Shown here in pieces: positions 23,185 to 38,200 of a DNA stretch of 64,000 nt. The stretch is from Prunus persica. Taxonomy: Eukaryota > Streptophyta > Magnoliopsida > Rosales > Rosaceae. Position 1 is the first letter of the stretch. Each line of letters begins with the position of its first letter. The notes below the pieces were generated by a model. That model saw only the letters and a list, made by a program, of their open reading frames with translations. It made no database searches and was not told the DNA's origin. Position numbers and translations under genes: made by a program. The stretch is taken from NCBI RefSeq assembly GCF_000346465.2, contig NC_034013.1:5911598-5975597 (forward strand), read 5' to 3'.

Positions 23185-25325
23185 GCGATTTATTTTCTCG
23201 TGAAAAATTGAAGGCCCCTTTGGGGGGAAGGAAGGCAAAAGTGATGTGGAACTGTGTTGTGGTAGCCATATTTTGCGTCATTTGGATGGAGTCTGGGTCA
23301 TATGGGGGATGACGTGAAGGTGGTGTGGGAGGAAGTTCGATTCTGGTTGTCATCACAGGCTGCGGGACACCTGCTTTTAGGGATTTATCTTTCCTTTTCA
23401 TAGGGTTAGATTGGAGAGCTGCTGCAAGATAGGATTGGGGTCTGTGACAATGGCTCTTTTCATTTCTTTAGAGCTGTGCTATGTTCTGTTCGGTTGGAGT
23501 GGTGGGATTTTGTTGTATTGCAGTGAAGTGGACATCTGGTCCACTGTTTTATTTAGTTGGGGTGGTGGAATTCTGTTCATCAGATTTGAACAAAAAGTTT
23601 CTTTAGAAATCAAAAAGTTTCATGCTGCAAATTTAGTGCCTTTTCTGTGGAAGTCTCTGTTGCTTTTTAATTGATTTCTGCTAATCTTGTTTGGGCTTAC
23701 TACTTTTAAACATGTGTATGGTATTCCTGATTGAACGTGTTTTTATATGTTTTGGTTTGTTACGTTTGATTCATATGTTGTAATAGTTCCTGCTTTTGTT
23801 AGGTGTTGCACTCTTATCATTTGTTTGTTTTTTTTCTTTTAAATTTTAGGCAAGTGGATTACGAGATCTTCCTTGGCACTGTCAGAATGTGATAATTAGT
23901 GTCCTTAATCCGTTGGAACAAAAATGTTTCGGAATATTTACATTTTCCTTATTGTTGTGTCTACCTTGTGCCGCCTTTCTTTTTTCTTGTTTGGATGACT
24001 TATTTATTCTGCAGCTGCTAGGTTGTACACTTCAGTTCTTCTGGTTTTTCTCTTGTACACTTTCCATGTACTGGGGTTTCACCTTTTAAAAGATTTTATT
24101 TTATTTTTATCAAAAGTTACTTTGCACATCATTGTTGGGGCTGGAAATTAATCGCATCATTCATTTATTACTTTTACAACTTGCATGACAGTGTTTTGCT
24201 CAGTTCAATTGCTGTCCTCTGAGAAATTTCTGTTGGGCTTGATGAGGTTGATATATGCTTTACTCTTTGTTACTTATGGTTGCAGGATGTGCGTTGCATT
24301 TTTGATCAATTTAGCATCTACTGCTAAGGTGCAATCATTTGGTAGAGCTGGATTGGTGTGCCTTGCTGAATGCATTTCTTCAACTGCTTGTCAAGTTCGA
24401 GCAGATGATAATGAAAGTGAAGCACAGTGGTCTGAAGATGCAATTCCTGGCATGATCCAAGTGGGAAATTCCCCTCGCAATGACAAAGTTGTTTTGCTTG
24501 ATGCTTTGAGATTTGTTATTGAGAGCAGCAAACAACATTTCAATCCTAATTATCGTCTTCGAGGTCTCTAATCACTAATCTGGTTAGATTATAATATATT
24601 GTCTTTTATATTGAATATCTGCATTGCAATGGTTATTTGTTAAAAGGCCAGAGCATAACTGATCGGACATCTTCATGGCTCCAGTTTGTGAAAAAGTCCT
24701 GGATTCTGCTGCTTCAGTGGTGTGTGCATGTGATGTGCCTCTTGATATACTTATGCACTTCATTTCAACATTTCCATGGGAATTCACTGGCTTTGGTGGT
24801 ATGCTTTATTGTGCTCACTTTTTATTCCAGCTTATTTTCTATTTATCTGTGAAATAGTGAAATTACATATGCATTTTATGCATGTGTGTCAGACACATAC
24901 ACAATTACATGTATGTGCGAGTAAATGCCATATTCTTACTTATTATACATATGTATATACATGGCAATGTTCTCGTTCCAGACTGTGTGGCAACATCTGT
25001 GTTCTGGACCATTGATCAATTTGATTCTTGTCCAGATTCAGTCTGATAACGTAAGCATTTTTCCAGCAAGACAAGTCTAGTAAGAGAACATTACCCTGTA
25101 CATATATTATATTCATACATCATAGATGAGTACATGAAGATACATATACTGGCATGCATTCAAGATCCGTGTGGTCCTTAATATATATTTTGTTGGTACT
25201 GAATATGTGATACTGATCCATAAACTTTGCTACATTAATTAATAAGAAAGAAAGAAAGTGTGAGTAGTCATAAAGTTACCATCAATGGATATTGAGACTT
25301 GATGTATGCAATCTTGTGAGACGTT

Positions 25326-25368
<43 letters not shown>

Positions 25369-28300
25369 CCCCCCCCCCCTTCTCCCCCCCTCCCCCCAAA
25401 ATTTCTAGGTTCCTTAAGAGTGAAACTACAAGAATGGCTTATGGGGTGTGGGAAGAAGCATTGTAGTGCCAACTGCTTCAGTACTGAAATGAAGCTTCTT
25501 AAGAGTATTCATGACTTCCCCAATAGGTTTACAAGTCGTCACATGGTTGATGATTCAATCACTTTTGATGATGAAGACTTGGATGCATGGGAATTTGAAG
25601 CGAAACGGTGGGCAAGAGTGCTTTTTCTTGCATGCAAGGAGGAATATCAATTGATACCTATACTGATGGTAAGACTTTTTCTGTGTTCAAATTGTGATTT
25701 GCTGTATGTTCATCCTTTGTCTTCCAGTTTTGGTCAGTATATTTTGACAAACCAAATTTGGTACATTTATCCTACTGTCAGGTATTGCTGTGGAAGTACT
25801 CTTTTATGATTTTTCCCAGGATGAGGTTTTGACTTTATGTTTTTTCTGATGCATTCAGTTTATTCAAAATCATGGTCATGAGCTCTGCCAAGAAAACAAT
25901 AAGTTGGACCAAATAACTGTGAAGTTTCTCATCCTCACCTTGAGCTTGGTTCTGGAGCTCCAGATGATGCAAGAAAGAGTTGCTGAGTATAGTTCTAAAG
26001 TTAGAGGCAAATCAGAATTTCATGTGCTTGAATCAATCGATCAGTTTGGTCATGCAGATGCTCTTAATTTATGTCAAAAGTTTACCAACGTTTTTATTTT
26101 TATAATGGTATGGAGACCAAATTGCACCAAGCTTATAATTTTTTTTCCTTTATAATGTGCTTCCCCTTTAACTTGTCACTGTTTTCTGTTTGTCTTTGTT
26201 GCAGGAAGAGTTGGTCTCTTTTGCAAACTTGTCTTGTTCCATATTCTCATATACTGATACCACTAAGATGGCAGATGCGATCCTTCCTGGTTCTGTGAGA
26301 GGAAAACTTGGAGGTCCTAGTCAACGCCGGTTATCATCTTCTACCACCACTCCGGTGTTGCAAGCAGTATGATTCTGTGTCCTACTACTTACCTTTGGTT
26401 TACTTAAAAATTTGAAATGCAGTGGATCATCTGCAAACAAAGGCACATTGTGTGCATTCTATTTTCATTTAAAATGCCTAATTGTTGTGTACTTCTTCAT
26501 CTGAAAAGGTGGGTACAGTTCTGTGTTAGTACGACTAGACTAGTTAATATTTTTATAGGTTCCTGCATGGTGGAGTTAAAGAATGATCCTCTTTTCCCCC
26601 TCGCTTATCATCTTTATCTCAATACTGGTGACTTCAAGTGTTTACAGTTTATCTTAGTCAACAATGTTTTGTTGTTCATGCACCTTCTGATGCATCTTTT
26701 TGTAGTAATTATTCTTGTGTATTCCATTTTTCATGCTTTTGTTTCTGCTCTTGCATCTTTTTTGGTGATTAATTTACCCTTCATGGGAGTTTCACATTTT
26801 AGATTATAATATCAAAGAAATATTTATTACTTTGTTTTTCCTGTTCACCAAAGCATTCACGCATTGTTTTGAATATGTGCATTTTTATCTTGTGATCTTT
26901 CACTAACCATTAAGTTGCCTTCTCATTAATGATAGTGGTTTTACCGAAGCACATCTTATTGTTGCTGATTTTTCTTTTCCTGTCTTCCTTCTGTTATAGA
27001 TAATGTCCATCAAGGCTCTTGCAACTATCTCATCATGGTGTGCACAATTTAAAAGCCACGGATCACTTGACCTTGCCTATAATTTTTTGTGGGAATTCTA
27101 TTGGAAAACTGTTTCCTCTCCAGCCTGTAATTCAGAGGTATGTTGTAGATTGTGTTATATGAAGAATCAGTTTTAAAGACTTTCAGTTTTTCATGAGCTA
27201 ATTTTAGTGGCTTATCTGTATGCTCCAAAGCAGACTGGAGCTGAAATATGTCTTGCAGCATATGAAGCATTAGCTCCTGCCCTCACAGCACTAGCGTCTG
27301 TTTTTTCTCCTCAAGCTTTGGGTCTGGTCAAGAAATATGACAGCTTGTTGTTATCATCAATTGGAAAACCTCTGTTAGATTCCTTGGTTCTTTCTTTTCT
27401 TCAGAACATAAATAATCTCCTTGCAGTTGGAGTATTTGTACGGACTCGACGTGCAGTTTTAATGAACTGGAAGGTGAGGAATCTAGCAACACATTGTCAA
27501 AGATTTTGATAAGATTTTTGTCTTATTAGTGCATTTCATACCATATGGAACATTGAAATTTTGTAAATAATACAGCCAAATGTGGCCTTGTTATTTTCTA
27601 ATAAGTCGCTGAGTCTTTTATTATTTCTGTTTCTCTGCTCTAAACTTCTAATACATCAAATATCATTTTCCATCATTCCTAATTTTCTCTTGCATTTCAG
27701 TGCTGGTACTTGTCATTTGTGTAAAGGTGAATTTATTCTGTCTATGGATATTTAACTCAATACAAGATTTTAACTGGTTCGCTGTGACTGATGCAGTGGA
27801 TGTGCCTAGAATCCCTACTTTCAATTCCTAGCTATGCTTTTAAAAATGGGCTTCATCTGGAGGACAATAGCTTTTTCTTCTCGGGTGCTGCTCTCAGATG
27901 GATTTTTACTGATCTTCTTGAGAGGTACGAAATGAGAAGAGTTCAATGGTACCGATTTCGTTATGGTTTCTTCCCATTAGAGATCTAATTTTTGTTGGGT
28001 TTTCTTTTGGTGGTTGGGAAGAGGGCTGTTATCTAGCATCTGTCTTGTACAAACAAAGTCAGCAGTTTGTGCATAAATCGTTTGATTTATTTTATTAATA
28101 ATTAGTGTTTATATTAATGCAATGAGGCAATATATTATTCTAGAACAGGTGGATAGCTCAAGATCTCTTTGAATCACTTTTCTCATTTATATATATATAT
28201 ATATATATATATTTATAAGAAACAAATTTCACTAAACAGCTAAAATCCGCAATACAAAACTGAGTGAACCAGAGTGAGCTCCACCAACGAAATAATACAG

Positions 28301-29330
28301 CCATCATAACAAAGCAAACACATTCTCCTACAATGTAATACACCTCTATCCAACCACTGCTCCCCAATCTAATAAATTTACAAAAAAAAGAAAGATCCCT
28401 AAAGGCTGGAGAAAGAGTAGCCCATAAGCATGCCCAAACATTTGCTGTTGCCTGGTGTCTAAATGTTGTTTTGTAGTAGTAAAATTAAAGGAACAGAAAG
28501 ATCTCTCTTTGCATCGCTTCTCTGAATACTGGAGAAATATACTTTAGATACTCTCTTGTGTGCTGTCCGAATATGGTTTTGTTGTAACAATAATGGCTAT
28601 TGCTGATGGAGATTTTATGTATTCCTTTTTGACCCACCACCTTTCTTCTGTATAAATTTGCAGCCTTGAGAATGCTGGGGAAGGTTCTGTTTTACCAATG
28701 CTCAGATCAGTCCGATTAGTTTTGGGCCTATTTGCCGAGGGAAAGTCTGGTTTACTTGTCTCCTTATGTGATGGGGTGGATGCCCAGGTTTGTTTCCAAA
28801 CTCTTAGAATTGTGCTTGTGGATGCTCTGTGTCATGGTAGGGTAGCATGTGGTTGTGATGCCAGCTGAATGACAGCCTGGATATATTTCTGTGGAATTTC
28901 ACTCGTCAATTACCATTTAACTATTAATACTTTCCAGTCCCATTGTGAACCACTTTCCCTTTTTGGCATCCTAATTTAGGTGCTGATCCTTTTACATATT
29001 GTGTATAAAACTTTTGTAGGCCATATTGTGGCTTATGAGATAGCTCATTAATTTGGAAGGGATTTTCTGAGGGGGAAGAAATGTTTAGAGTGTTTCTGTT
29101 TAGACATATGTCTAAGAACACCCAGCTAACTTCTTTTATCATGGAACGTCAAATTTACCCTTTAATTTTTATTTTTATTTTAAAACTTACAAGAAAACAA
29201 AAAAGAACATAGAATCCCAGCAGCTCCTTCCTCCTCCTCCCCCCACCGCCGGAAACTCCACCACCACTGCGAACCTCTCTCTCTTTCTCTCTCTCTCCTC
29301 TCTTCTCCACTTTCTCATTCTCTTTCTCGT

Positions 29331-29394
<64 letters not shown>

Positions 29395-30009
29395 AGTTAG
29401 GCAGTGGTGGTGGGAGAGGAAGGAGGATTTGGGCTAGGTTTGTCTAAACTTTTTATATATAAAGTTTTTGCTGGGACTGTGTACTAAGTTTCATTAAGGA
29501 TAATACTGGGGTTTATGGTGTTAAAAATATTGCGGGGGGAGGTTCAAATACAAACCTCAATGTTTAAATTTGTTTTTGTATGTTGCTTTTTAGTTTTCAA
29601 CTGATTTTGGAAAACTACTTGGGCTTTGAAAGTTACACCTTTATGAGAAAAGAATTGCATAAAAATTACTTCATGCCTGCTGTATCTCTTGGAGTGGTAT
29701 AATTGCATATATATTCCAGTCATTTAATGTCCTTGTAACTTTGTTGGTACTTAATTCAGTGTAAATGTCACTGTGAAGGGAATTCTTGATGGGGGTACTG
29801 GGGGAATCTTAGATTGAGATTTGACCCGTTAATTTAGTTCTATTAACCTGGGGACAAAGATAAGCTTTCAAGCCTAGGGCATAAGCTAATCATGTGTGAA
29901 GCGGATATTTTTGTTCCATTGGTGTCAAATGGTAGAACGAGTCCCTGGAGGACTGAGGGTGGTTAAATTGTTTGTCTGTGTTCTTGCTTTCTTTGTGTTG
30001 AAATGCCCT

Positions 30010-30048
<39 letters not shown>

Positions 30049-30354
30049 AGGCAAAGATGATCCTCTTAAGAGATTATGAAGTAATTGAATGTTTATGTCA
30101 CCAGTACCATTTTATAGCATTTTCTTTAGATTATGTTTTGTTGAAGTGAAATAGCTAAACTTTCATTTGACTCTTGGTTAATTCAGATGATGTGGCAGTT
30201 GGTTCAGTCTTCTTGGATATTGCACGTCAGTTGCAACAAGCGGAAGGTTGCACCTATTGCAGCCCTTTTGTCTTCTGTTCTGCATTCCTCCCTATTTAGT
30301 GATGAGAGCATGCATATAACTGACGGTGCACCTGGGCCTCTGAAGTGGGTGTGT

Positions 30355-30405
<51 letters not shown>

Positions 30406-33400
30406 GTGTCTATCTATCTATCTATCTATCTGTCTGTCTATCTATCTATGTATATATCTATCTATATATCTATCTATCTATCTATCTATCCATCCAACTA
30501 TGTACATATATTGTTAGATAGATATATATGTACGTGTTTACATATATGAACCATTCTCTAATGAGGTGTTTAAATAAGTGTGTTAAACTAAAACTTAATT
30601 TTTAATCCCAAATAATATATCGATAGGGTTGAAGATGAATCTGGCACAGCTTTTTCACACAGCTTTTTGGCCCTTAGATGTTTTATCATCTAAAGGTTGA
30701 AAGTGCATCTGACACAAAACAAAAATTTCTTTATTATTATTCTATTGGTAACATTAAACACACTGCCTGAAGCGTGTTTAATTTTCTTCAGGTAATTTGT
30801 GCAGTCACCTTCTCCTTTGTAGTTAATCCTTTCTCTCTCCCCGTCTCTCACCATGTTTTTCTTTCACCTTCCTCCCTGTTAAAAATCTGGCATCTTCTTT
30901 GTCTACTATAGATAAGAATCAATACCAGGAACCTATTCTGACTAGTAGGATGATCTGATTTTTTAAATGAAGAGTTGGAGAGTGCACTGGGGGAACTTTT
31001 AAATGAAAAGAAAATGTGCAGGTGGCAAGAAAAGACACCCACACACCGGCATCTCTCAGTGTGTCTGTCTCAGTCTTTCTCGCTTTGGTCTAAGCCCTTC
31101 CGGCCACCACCAAATTCAATTATGTGCTCGCTAACCATATGTCCCCTCTCTGACATTTCTTATCAAATAGAAATATCTTGTAATTTCCTTTAAATCTGAC
31201 ATCAAACTTAAGCTTTGCAGATATGGAAACTTTAAAATTTTAGAAACCCATTTTTTTTCCTTTCTAGAAACTGTATGACACTCCTTATCAAATTATGTTT
31301 AATTCTTTTAGAAACCCATTCTTTAATTTCCTTTCTTCTCTTTTCCAGAAACAAATGCTTCCTTTCTTTTACATCTTAGTCCAGAACAAGTATCCCTAAA
31401 TTACACTTGTCCAAATGACTGTGACCGCAAATGAGAAAAACGAAGAAAAATCAATTAATTAAGAACCATGGGAAGACAGAGAAGATAGAGGGAGAATTGA
31501 AGTGAAATTTGAAATCTTTTGTTTTGATTGGCCTGTACATAATGTTGATCAATGAGATTTGATAGCCATATCTAATGAGTTTCGGTGAGGAAGAAAGTGA
31601 AGGAACTGAGAAGCTTATAGGTAGGAAGAAAATAGTATGAGAGAGAGAAGAGGGCTAAGTGAAGGAACTAAACACATCTTGTACAGTTTGTCTAGTGTTC
31701 CAAATATAATAATAAAGAAAATTTATGTTTTGTGTCAAATGCATTTTCAACTCTTAGATGATAAAACGTATATGGTTTAAGAATGTTTCTAAAACTGTGT
31801 CGAAAACTGTCCCTTGAACATGACCCTACACATGAAAATGTACTCTTGCCAAATTGTGAATCTGGTCCGGATTTACAGTTTGGCAAGGGAAAATTCCCCT
31901 ATGATGGCTGTATATTTATGTATCGTGTGTGTGCATGTTGAGTCACACTTATGTTGTTTCTGTTGATTACGAGTGTACAAGGTTATTGATCCTGTCTTGA
32001 TAAGTATAATGTTTTGAGCATCATCTTTTTTTTTTTGGTCATAAGAGCATCATCTTTTAACATCTTTTTTTCTGACAGTTTGTTGAGAAAATTCTTGAGG
32101 AAGGCACAAAAAGTCCCCGTACAATTCGTCTTTCTGCATTACACTTAACAGGGCTGTGTCTATCATATCCTAGGATTATAAAGTACTATGTGAAGGAGCT
32201 GAAGCTGCTGTCACTACATGGTTCTGGTGAGTTACACCTCATATAAACTTCTCTTTGTCAAAAAAAAAACGTTACACATCTCATATGATAAGGTGTGTTG
32301 ATATTTATATTGTTTTCCATTGTCATAGAATATGATTTGTAAAATGATTTTTTTTCCCCAGTTGCATTTGATGAGGACTTTGAAGGTGAATTAGCTGACA
32401 ATCATGACACAAGGACTGAAGTTTCTTTATTGGCAAAAGGCCCTGATACTGAGCTGACCAAAGTAGGCTACATAGTAATTGAATTTAATGTTGGTAATAT
32501 ATTGTGGCAATGAAGACGTATCATCTAACTTTGACAAGGGAATAACTTCATTGATATTCATATGTAGCTTTGGGGCATTTTCAATAGTAGAAGCTAGTTT
32601 TGGTTATCATAGAATTTTTAGCTTCTCATAACTAGGAAACTTCAATATAAGTCGGCTTTCCATTTAGAAGCAACTTGCTTGTCGTAGGTAGTTTGTTTTA
32701 ATATTCTTTTTTAACTGGGTCCTGGGTCATGTTGTTGACCTGGACCTTTGAAGGAAATCATATACAAGTATGATAAGTCTGCATGAGATATTGTTCTATT
32801 TGCTTGGACCTTACTTGAACTTCATTTTTTTTTTTTTTAATCACAACATAAAGAGACCTTATTCTGGTTCAGATTGATTTCAGGCATTTTTAATCTCTCC
32901 AGGTAACCTTTTAGGGAGTTTTGAAGTTTGTAGTCTAAATATTTTCTGGAATCTATTCTCAGGAATTTATCAACACAGAATTGTATGCACGTGCCTCTGT
33001 TGCTGTTCTGTTTTCCAAGCTAGCAGACTTGTCCGATTTGGTGGGATCACCAAATGAAAATGAAGATTGCCATGCAGCTTTGGAATCTGGAAAAATATTT
33101 TTGCTTGAGCTTCTAGATTCTGCGGTATTCATTTTGTTAATATGTTTTCCATGTCTTCTAATAATATTTTCTTGCAGTTGCAGCCTTCAGTTTTTTTTTT
33201 TTACCTGTAAAGGCATCTGCTTTTTTTTTGTCTTAAATACCTTTTGGATGCATTCAGTGCTTATCATGTGTTTTCTGTTTCGCTTCTTATCCTTTCCTGT
33301 GTCCTAAAAGATACAGCAGGTTGACCTACTAGCATAGTTGGACTCTTATCTTCCCAAAAAATTTAATTGCTTGCTCAACTGAGTCTACTCTGTTACACTT

Positions 33401-33582
33401 TTGCTGTCACAGTTTGTTAATTTGATTATTTAAGCTTGCCTACTATTTGGTTTCGCTTGTAAGGGTTGCGGTTAGGTATGGTTTCCCGTGTACTTTAATT
33501 CCCAAATAACCCTCCCACATATTTATTAGGACCTTGAGTTGCTGGACCCACACAATTTCCACATAAAATGATTTGACACTGG

Positions 33583-33613
<31 letters not shown>

Positions 33614-35184
33614 AACTCCTATGATTAAATATATCATTCAGTCAATCATGTCGTTGTTGCTAGCTTGTATGATTTTTATTGTTACAGACTTCCAGTTACA
33701 TTACATGCAGTGCATTCTCCAAAAAAAAAGTTTAGGTGCATATTACTTTTGTTTAACAGAATGGCTAAAGATTGTAAAAATGGTGTGCTGATGTTGATCA
33801 TTTGCAAATGTAGGTAAACGACAAGGATCTTGCAAAGGAGCTGTATAAGAAGTACAGTGCAGTGAGTATCCTTTCCCTTTAAATTGTTGAGAATAGGGAC
33901 CTCAGCTGAAACTACTAAGCCAGGGCAATTGTTTTAAGTTGAAGATAGATTTAGAATGGGATTTCTGTGAATGACTAGTGAAAGATGTCATTGAGAAAAT
34001 AATAATGTGAACACAATCTGCAACTGTTTGTTTTGTGTAAAATCTTCTAAACCTACTGTAGAAGATGCTTGAATGAATAATTAGACATGTCAACATTGTG
34101 CTTATTCAATAAGAATATAGGTTATGGATGGTTGGATGGTGTATATAACCTCTCTGTTTGTTATGTTTCCTTATTCTTTTTCTTTATTTTTGTTTATCTT
34201 AACAGATCCACAGGCGTAAGGTACGTGCGTGGCAAATGATATGTATTTTGTCACGTTTCGTCTGTCAAGATATAGTTTCGGAAGTTGCACACTGTTTGCA
34301 CTTATCCCTCTATGTAAGTAAACGTTGTCTCGTATCATTGCTCTGTGATAGGGATTACAAAATTATAATCGTTTTTGTAATGGTTGTCCCCTCAAGTGGA
34401 GAGGGTTTCCTCTGTGATAGTGTTCACTTTTATTGCTTCTATAATTGTACAGTTATGATGGTACACATCTGTTATTTTTAAATTAATTACTTGTAAATTT
34501 AATGCAGAGGAACAACTTACCTGCAGTTCGTCAATACTTGGAAACATTCGCAATTAATATGTACTTGAAGTTCCCACCATTGGTAAGGCTTTCTTTAGTG
34601 GTTTTACATTGCAAAAACAACCTCTTTCACTTTCATAATAATTGTGAAGGAGAGGGAGCGGAGTATGTGTGTTTAGTTTTGTTAATCAAGGGCTTTAAGG
34701 ATGTTTATTTCCACATGCAATGTGACTTGTTGTTTCTCGGATAGCAAAATGGTTTTCTATAAATTGACGTGTAACTGAAAGTGGACTTTGCAAGCTACAT
34801 GCACAAGGCTGTAAAGAAACTGAAAGCGGACTTTACAAGCTACATGCACAAGCCTGTAGAGGAAAAGGCTTCTGCATTAAGCAAATACTTACTTATTTGG
34901 TTCAGCTCAGGTCATAGTTATGTGTTGACTGTTAATAACAGTGCAAGAGAAAAAGGATTAACAATCGGCTTAGGATGGTTTATCTGATGCTCTTGCTGTC
35001 TCGATTTTACTTGGTATGGTGCTTAAGTTTATTGCTCTATTCTGAAGGGGACTTGTACACCTTTTTTTTCCTTGTCATTTAAGACACATCTTCTGTGCCA
35101 CTTGGTTTTTATTACAGTATATTTTCCCTTGGGTTTTTAATAAAATATTAGCACTTGTGGACTCTATGCTCTTTTTATATTTTC

Positions 35185-35230
<46 letters not shown>

Positions 35231-38200
35231 TCCGGCTCACATAAGGAAAAATGAGGCCCTGTAAGGTCCCCTTTAATAAAAGCCCTTAGATTAATCTAAC
35301 TGCATATATAGTTAATAATCTTAACCCTCACTAATGCTCCTCTTTTTACTCAAACAAACCCTTCCCAGCAATCTTCTCCTCCTCATCCTCTTTTCAGCCT
35401 CATTGAACATAGGTAGGCATAACCAACCTTTTCAAAGGCAACTTCTTGCTGTTGCTTAACTTGATTTCAAATTGGTTCTTTGAAAAAAAAAATTTCAGAA
35501 AATTTTGTCTCTTGAATATCCAATGGGTTGATTTCGATTGAATCCATCTTTGAGTTTCGCATCCGAAAGGTTCATATAGCCGTGGTTCTTAATGAATATG
35601 GTGGAACCACAAGGGTATGCCCTTCATTCATCTTGAATTTAATTCCTGATTCTTAAACACTAAGGGGGGCACACCCTTATGCATCCAAATTTTTTGCATT
35701 AGAAAGCTACACAATCAAAGAAAGAACATCCAAATTGTTTTCTGATGACTAATACCAATTTTCTGAAGAAGAAAAAAATTCAAAGAACAAATTTGAAATC
35801 AAATTAATCAACAGACTCAGGAAGAAGTTGCCTGTGAAAAGCTTGGTTCAACGAGACTGAAAAAGAGGGTCAAACCCTAAAAAGAGCGAGAGAGAAGAGG
35901 ATGAGGAGGAGAAGATTGGTGGGGAGGAAGGAGACAAAAGCATTGAACATGTATTCCTTTTTCATTTTCTTTTTCTTTTTGCAAATTAAAAGAGATTGTT
36001 TAAATAAAAAGAGGAGCATGAGTGAGGGTTAAGATTATTAAGTATATGTACCCTTAGATTAATTTTAGGGCTTTTATTAAAGAGGACCTCACATGACCTC
36101 ATTTTTATGTCCTTAGGTGAGCGGGACTGTATATACATATGTATCTTATCAGTTGCCATCATGATAATACCATAACATGTTTTTCCTAGCTATCTTGGAG
36201 CTCACATATTGGAGGTCTGATGTTTAGAGTAAAAAACAATATGGTTAATGGGAATCTTGGTGGTCTATGCACCTATTTTAGGTGTAGGAGCAAAACAATA
36301 ATTAGGCTAATTATTTGCTACAGCAGGGTTTAATTATTTTCATTAGTTACTTGTACTTGTGGGATTTTTGTTTACCTTATAACCAAAAAAAAAAAAAAAT
36401 GATTGCTGAGATATGGAGGCTACCCATTGTAATTGAACCTTAGTTGTGCCTGTTGATATTGGAATATGAGAATGAACTTAAAAGTTGTCTTGACCTTTTT
36501 TCTTTGTTTGTGGTCGTCAAGTTGTCTTGAGTTTTTGCTTTCAGTTTCCTACTTTTTTCTCCATGTCCAGTATTAATGCTTGGTTAAAGATTGCTTTTCT
36601 GATGATAATATGAAATGAAAACCTAGGTCAACATATGCCAAGGTTTTGACAATGATTTATTTTGGCATATGTTGGGCAGTTCAGATTTCACACCCACACT
36701 ATACATGGGTGGTGTACAGCTGGAACGAGAAAAATGGAATGTGTACGTTTGTACCTAATTTGCTGAAAAAGTCACAGTTTACTGAAAAGTAAACAGTCCA
36801 AAGTAACCAGGCTTGGGTTTGCGATAAGCAGGTAGTTAATTAACTGGTTAATCATGTGGTTAGACTTGGATTGGCTTTTTCTTTTGAATGGTGTTGTCCA
36901 AAATGCAGCCTGGAAGTCATGAATTGATAATGTTAAGCGTGAGTACTATGTTTGTGGAGTTAGGATCCAGAACCTTAACTCAAGGATGAGGTCTTTCAAG
37001 GCTGTTGGGATTCTTGATTTTTGTCTTCCATAAGTTTTTGAACAAGCTTTTGGGATTTAAAAAATCAAAGATCCACACTTATTAATTCCTACATTATTGC
37101 TGGATTGCAGGTTGGGGAGCAACTAGTTCCTGTGTTAAGAAATTATGAGATGCGGCCTCAGGTATATATTCTTTTGGAGTCGTTATGAGTTTATGACCTT
37201 TCTTCTCAATCTCTTTTTCTTGCGGTTTTCTGATATTCTTAATGGTTGAAAAGTGCTACCTTTAGTTCCTCTTGGAATCTTAATATTTAGGAGCAGGAGA
37301 TATATTATAAGGGAACACTATTTCTTAAGAACTACATTTTTCATGATACCTACTGAAGAGCTTCTCGGGATTGCAGTTGCCTGTCGACCACATACACATA
37401 ATGTTTCTTGTAGACATAATTTAGAATCTCCCTTTTATGCAAATTCAAGTTGTTGAAAATTATAGAATATTTGCTCTAAGCTAGGACAAAAGACATCTAG
37501 ACTGAAAATAAAGAAAAGAAATATCATAAACTCATAAATTGAGCAGAAATTCATAGCTCATGGGCTCTCATTCCACTTGATCGTTGTTAGTGCACGTATC
37601 CAATTCTTACTAAGAAGAGTTAACTTTTCTTTAATTCCTTGTATTTGGGTACATATAGATAGAACATTACATTTCCATTGACATGACATTGGTTCTATTA
37701 GCAGTTTATAGCTTTATTTTGAGAATTTTACTTTTTACATATACTCTCCCCTTAGGGTAATATCCTTTGATGTATGGTAGATCTCTATTCTACTAATTAT
37801 TAGACATTAAATGCAGGCGCTCTCTTCTTATGTATTTATAGCAGCCAATGTCATACTCCATGCATCTCAAGCTGTTCAATTCAAGCATTTGAATGAATTA
37901 CTTCCTCCCATAGTTCCACTTTTAACCTCACATCACCACAGCTTGCGTGGTTTTGCCCAGGTTGGCTGATTCAAAGTTGATGAATACTGAATCCTTTCTA
38001 TTCTTTCTATTCTGTGTGTAATGCCTTTTCATTTATTGTGAGTTGATTCACTTTGCAGTTACTGGTTTACCAAGTTCTTTGCAAATTTTTTCCTCCATTA
38101 GACTCTAAAGCCTCTGAAACTATGACTTTAGAGAAGAGGTGCTTTGAAGATTTGAAATCCTACCTGGAAAAGAACTCTGATTGTATGCGGTACGACATCT

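Noticed and set aside
23093..23401. A minus-strand frame with an Ile-Tyr repeat
   Set aside because: It is translated (AT)n microsatellite within intron 9.
25306..25809. A 167-codon frame starting in the CT/C microsatellite
   Set aside because: The Ser-Leu-Pro part is translated microsatellite; only 25409-25668 is real coding sequence (exon 14).
29275..30500. CRISPR-like or satellite array
   Set aside because: The repeats are simple microsatellites (GA, CT, TATC) without spacers.
30187..30549. A 120-codon frame beginning at exon 21 and continuing into the CT/TATC repeat
   Set aside because: The exon ends at a GT donor at 30349; the rest is intron microsatellite.
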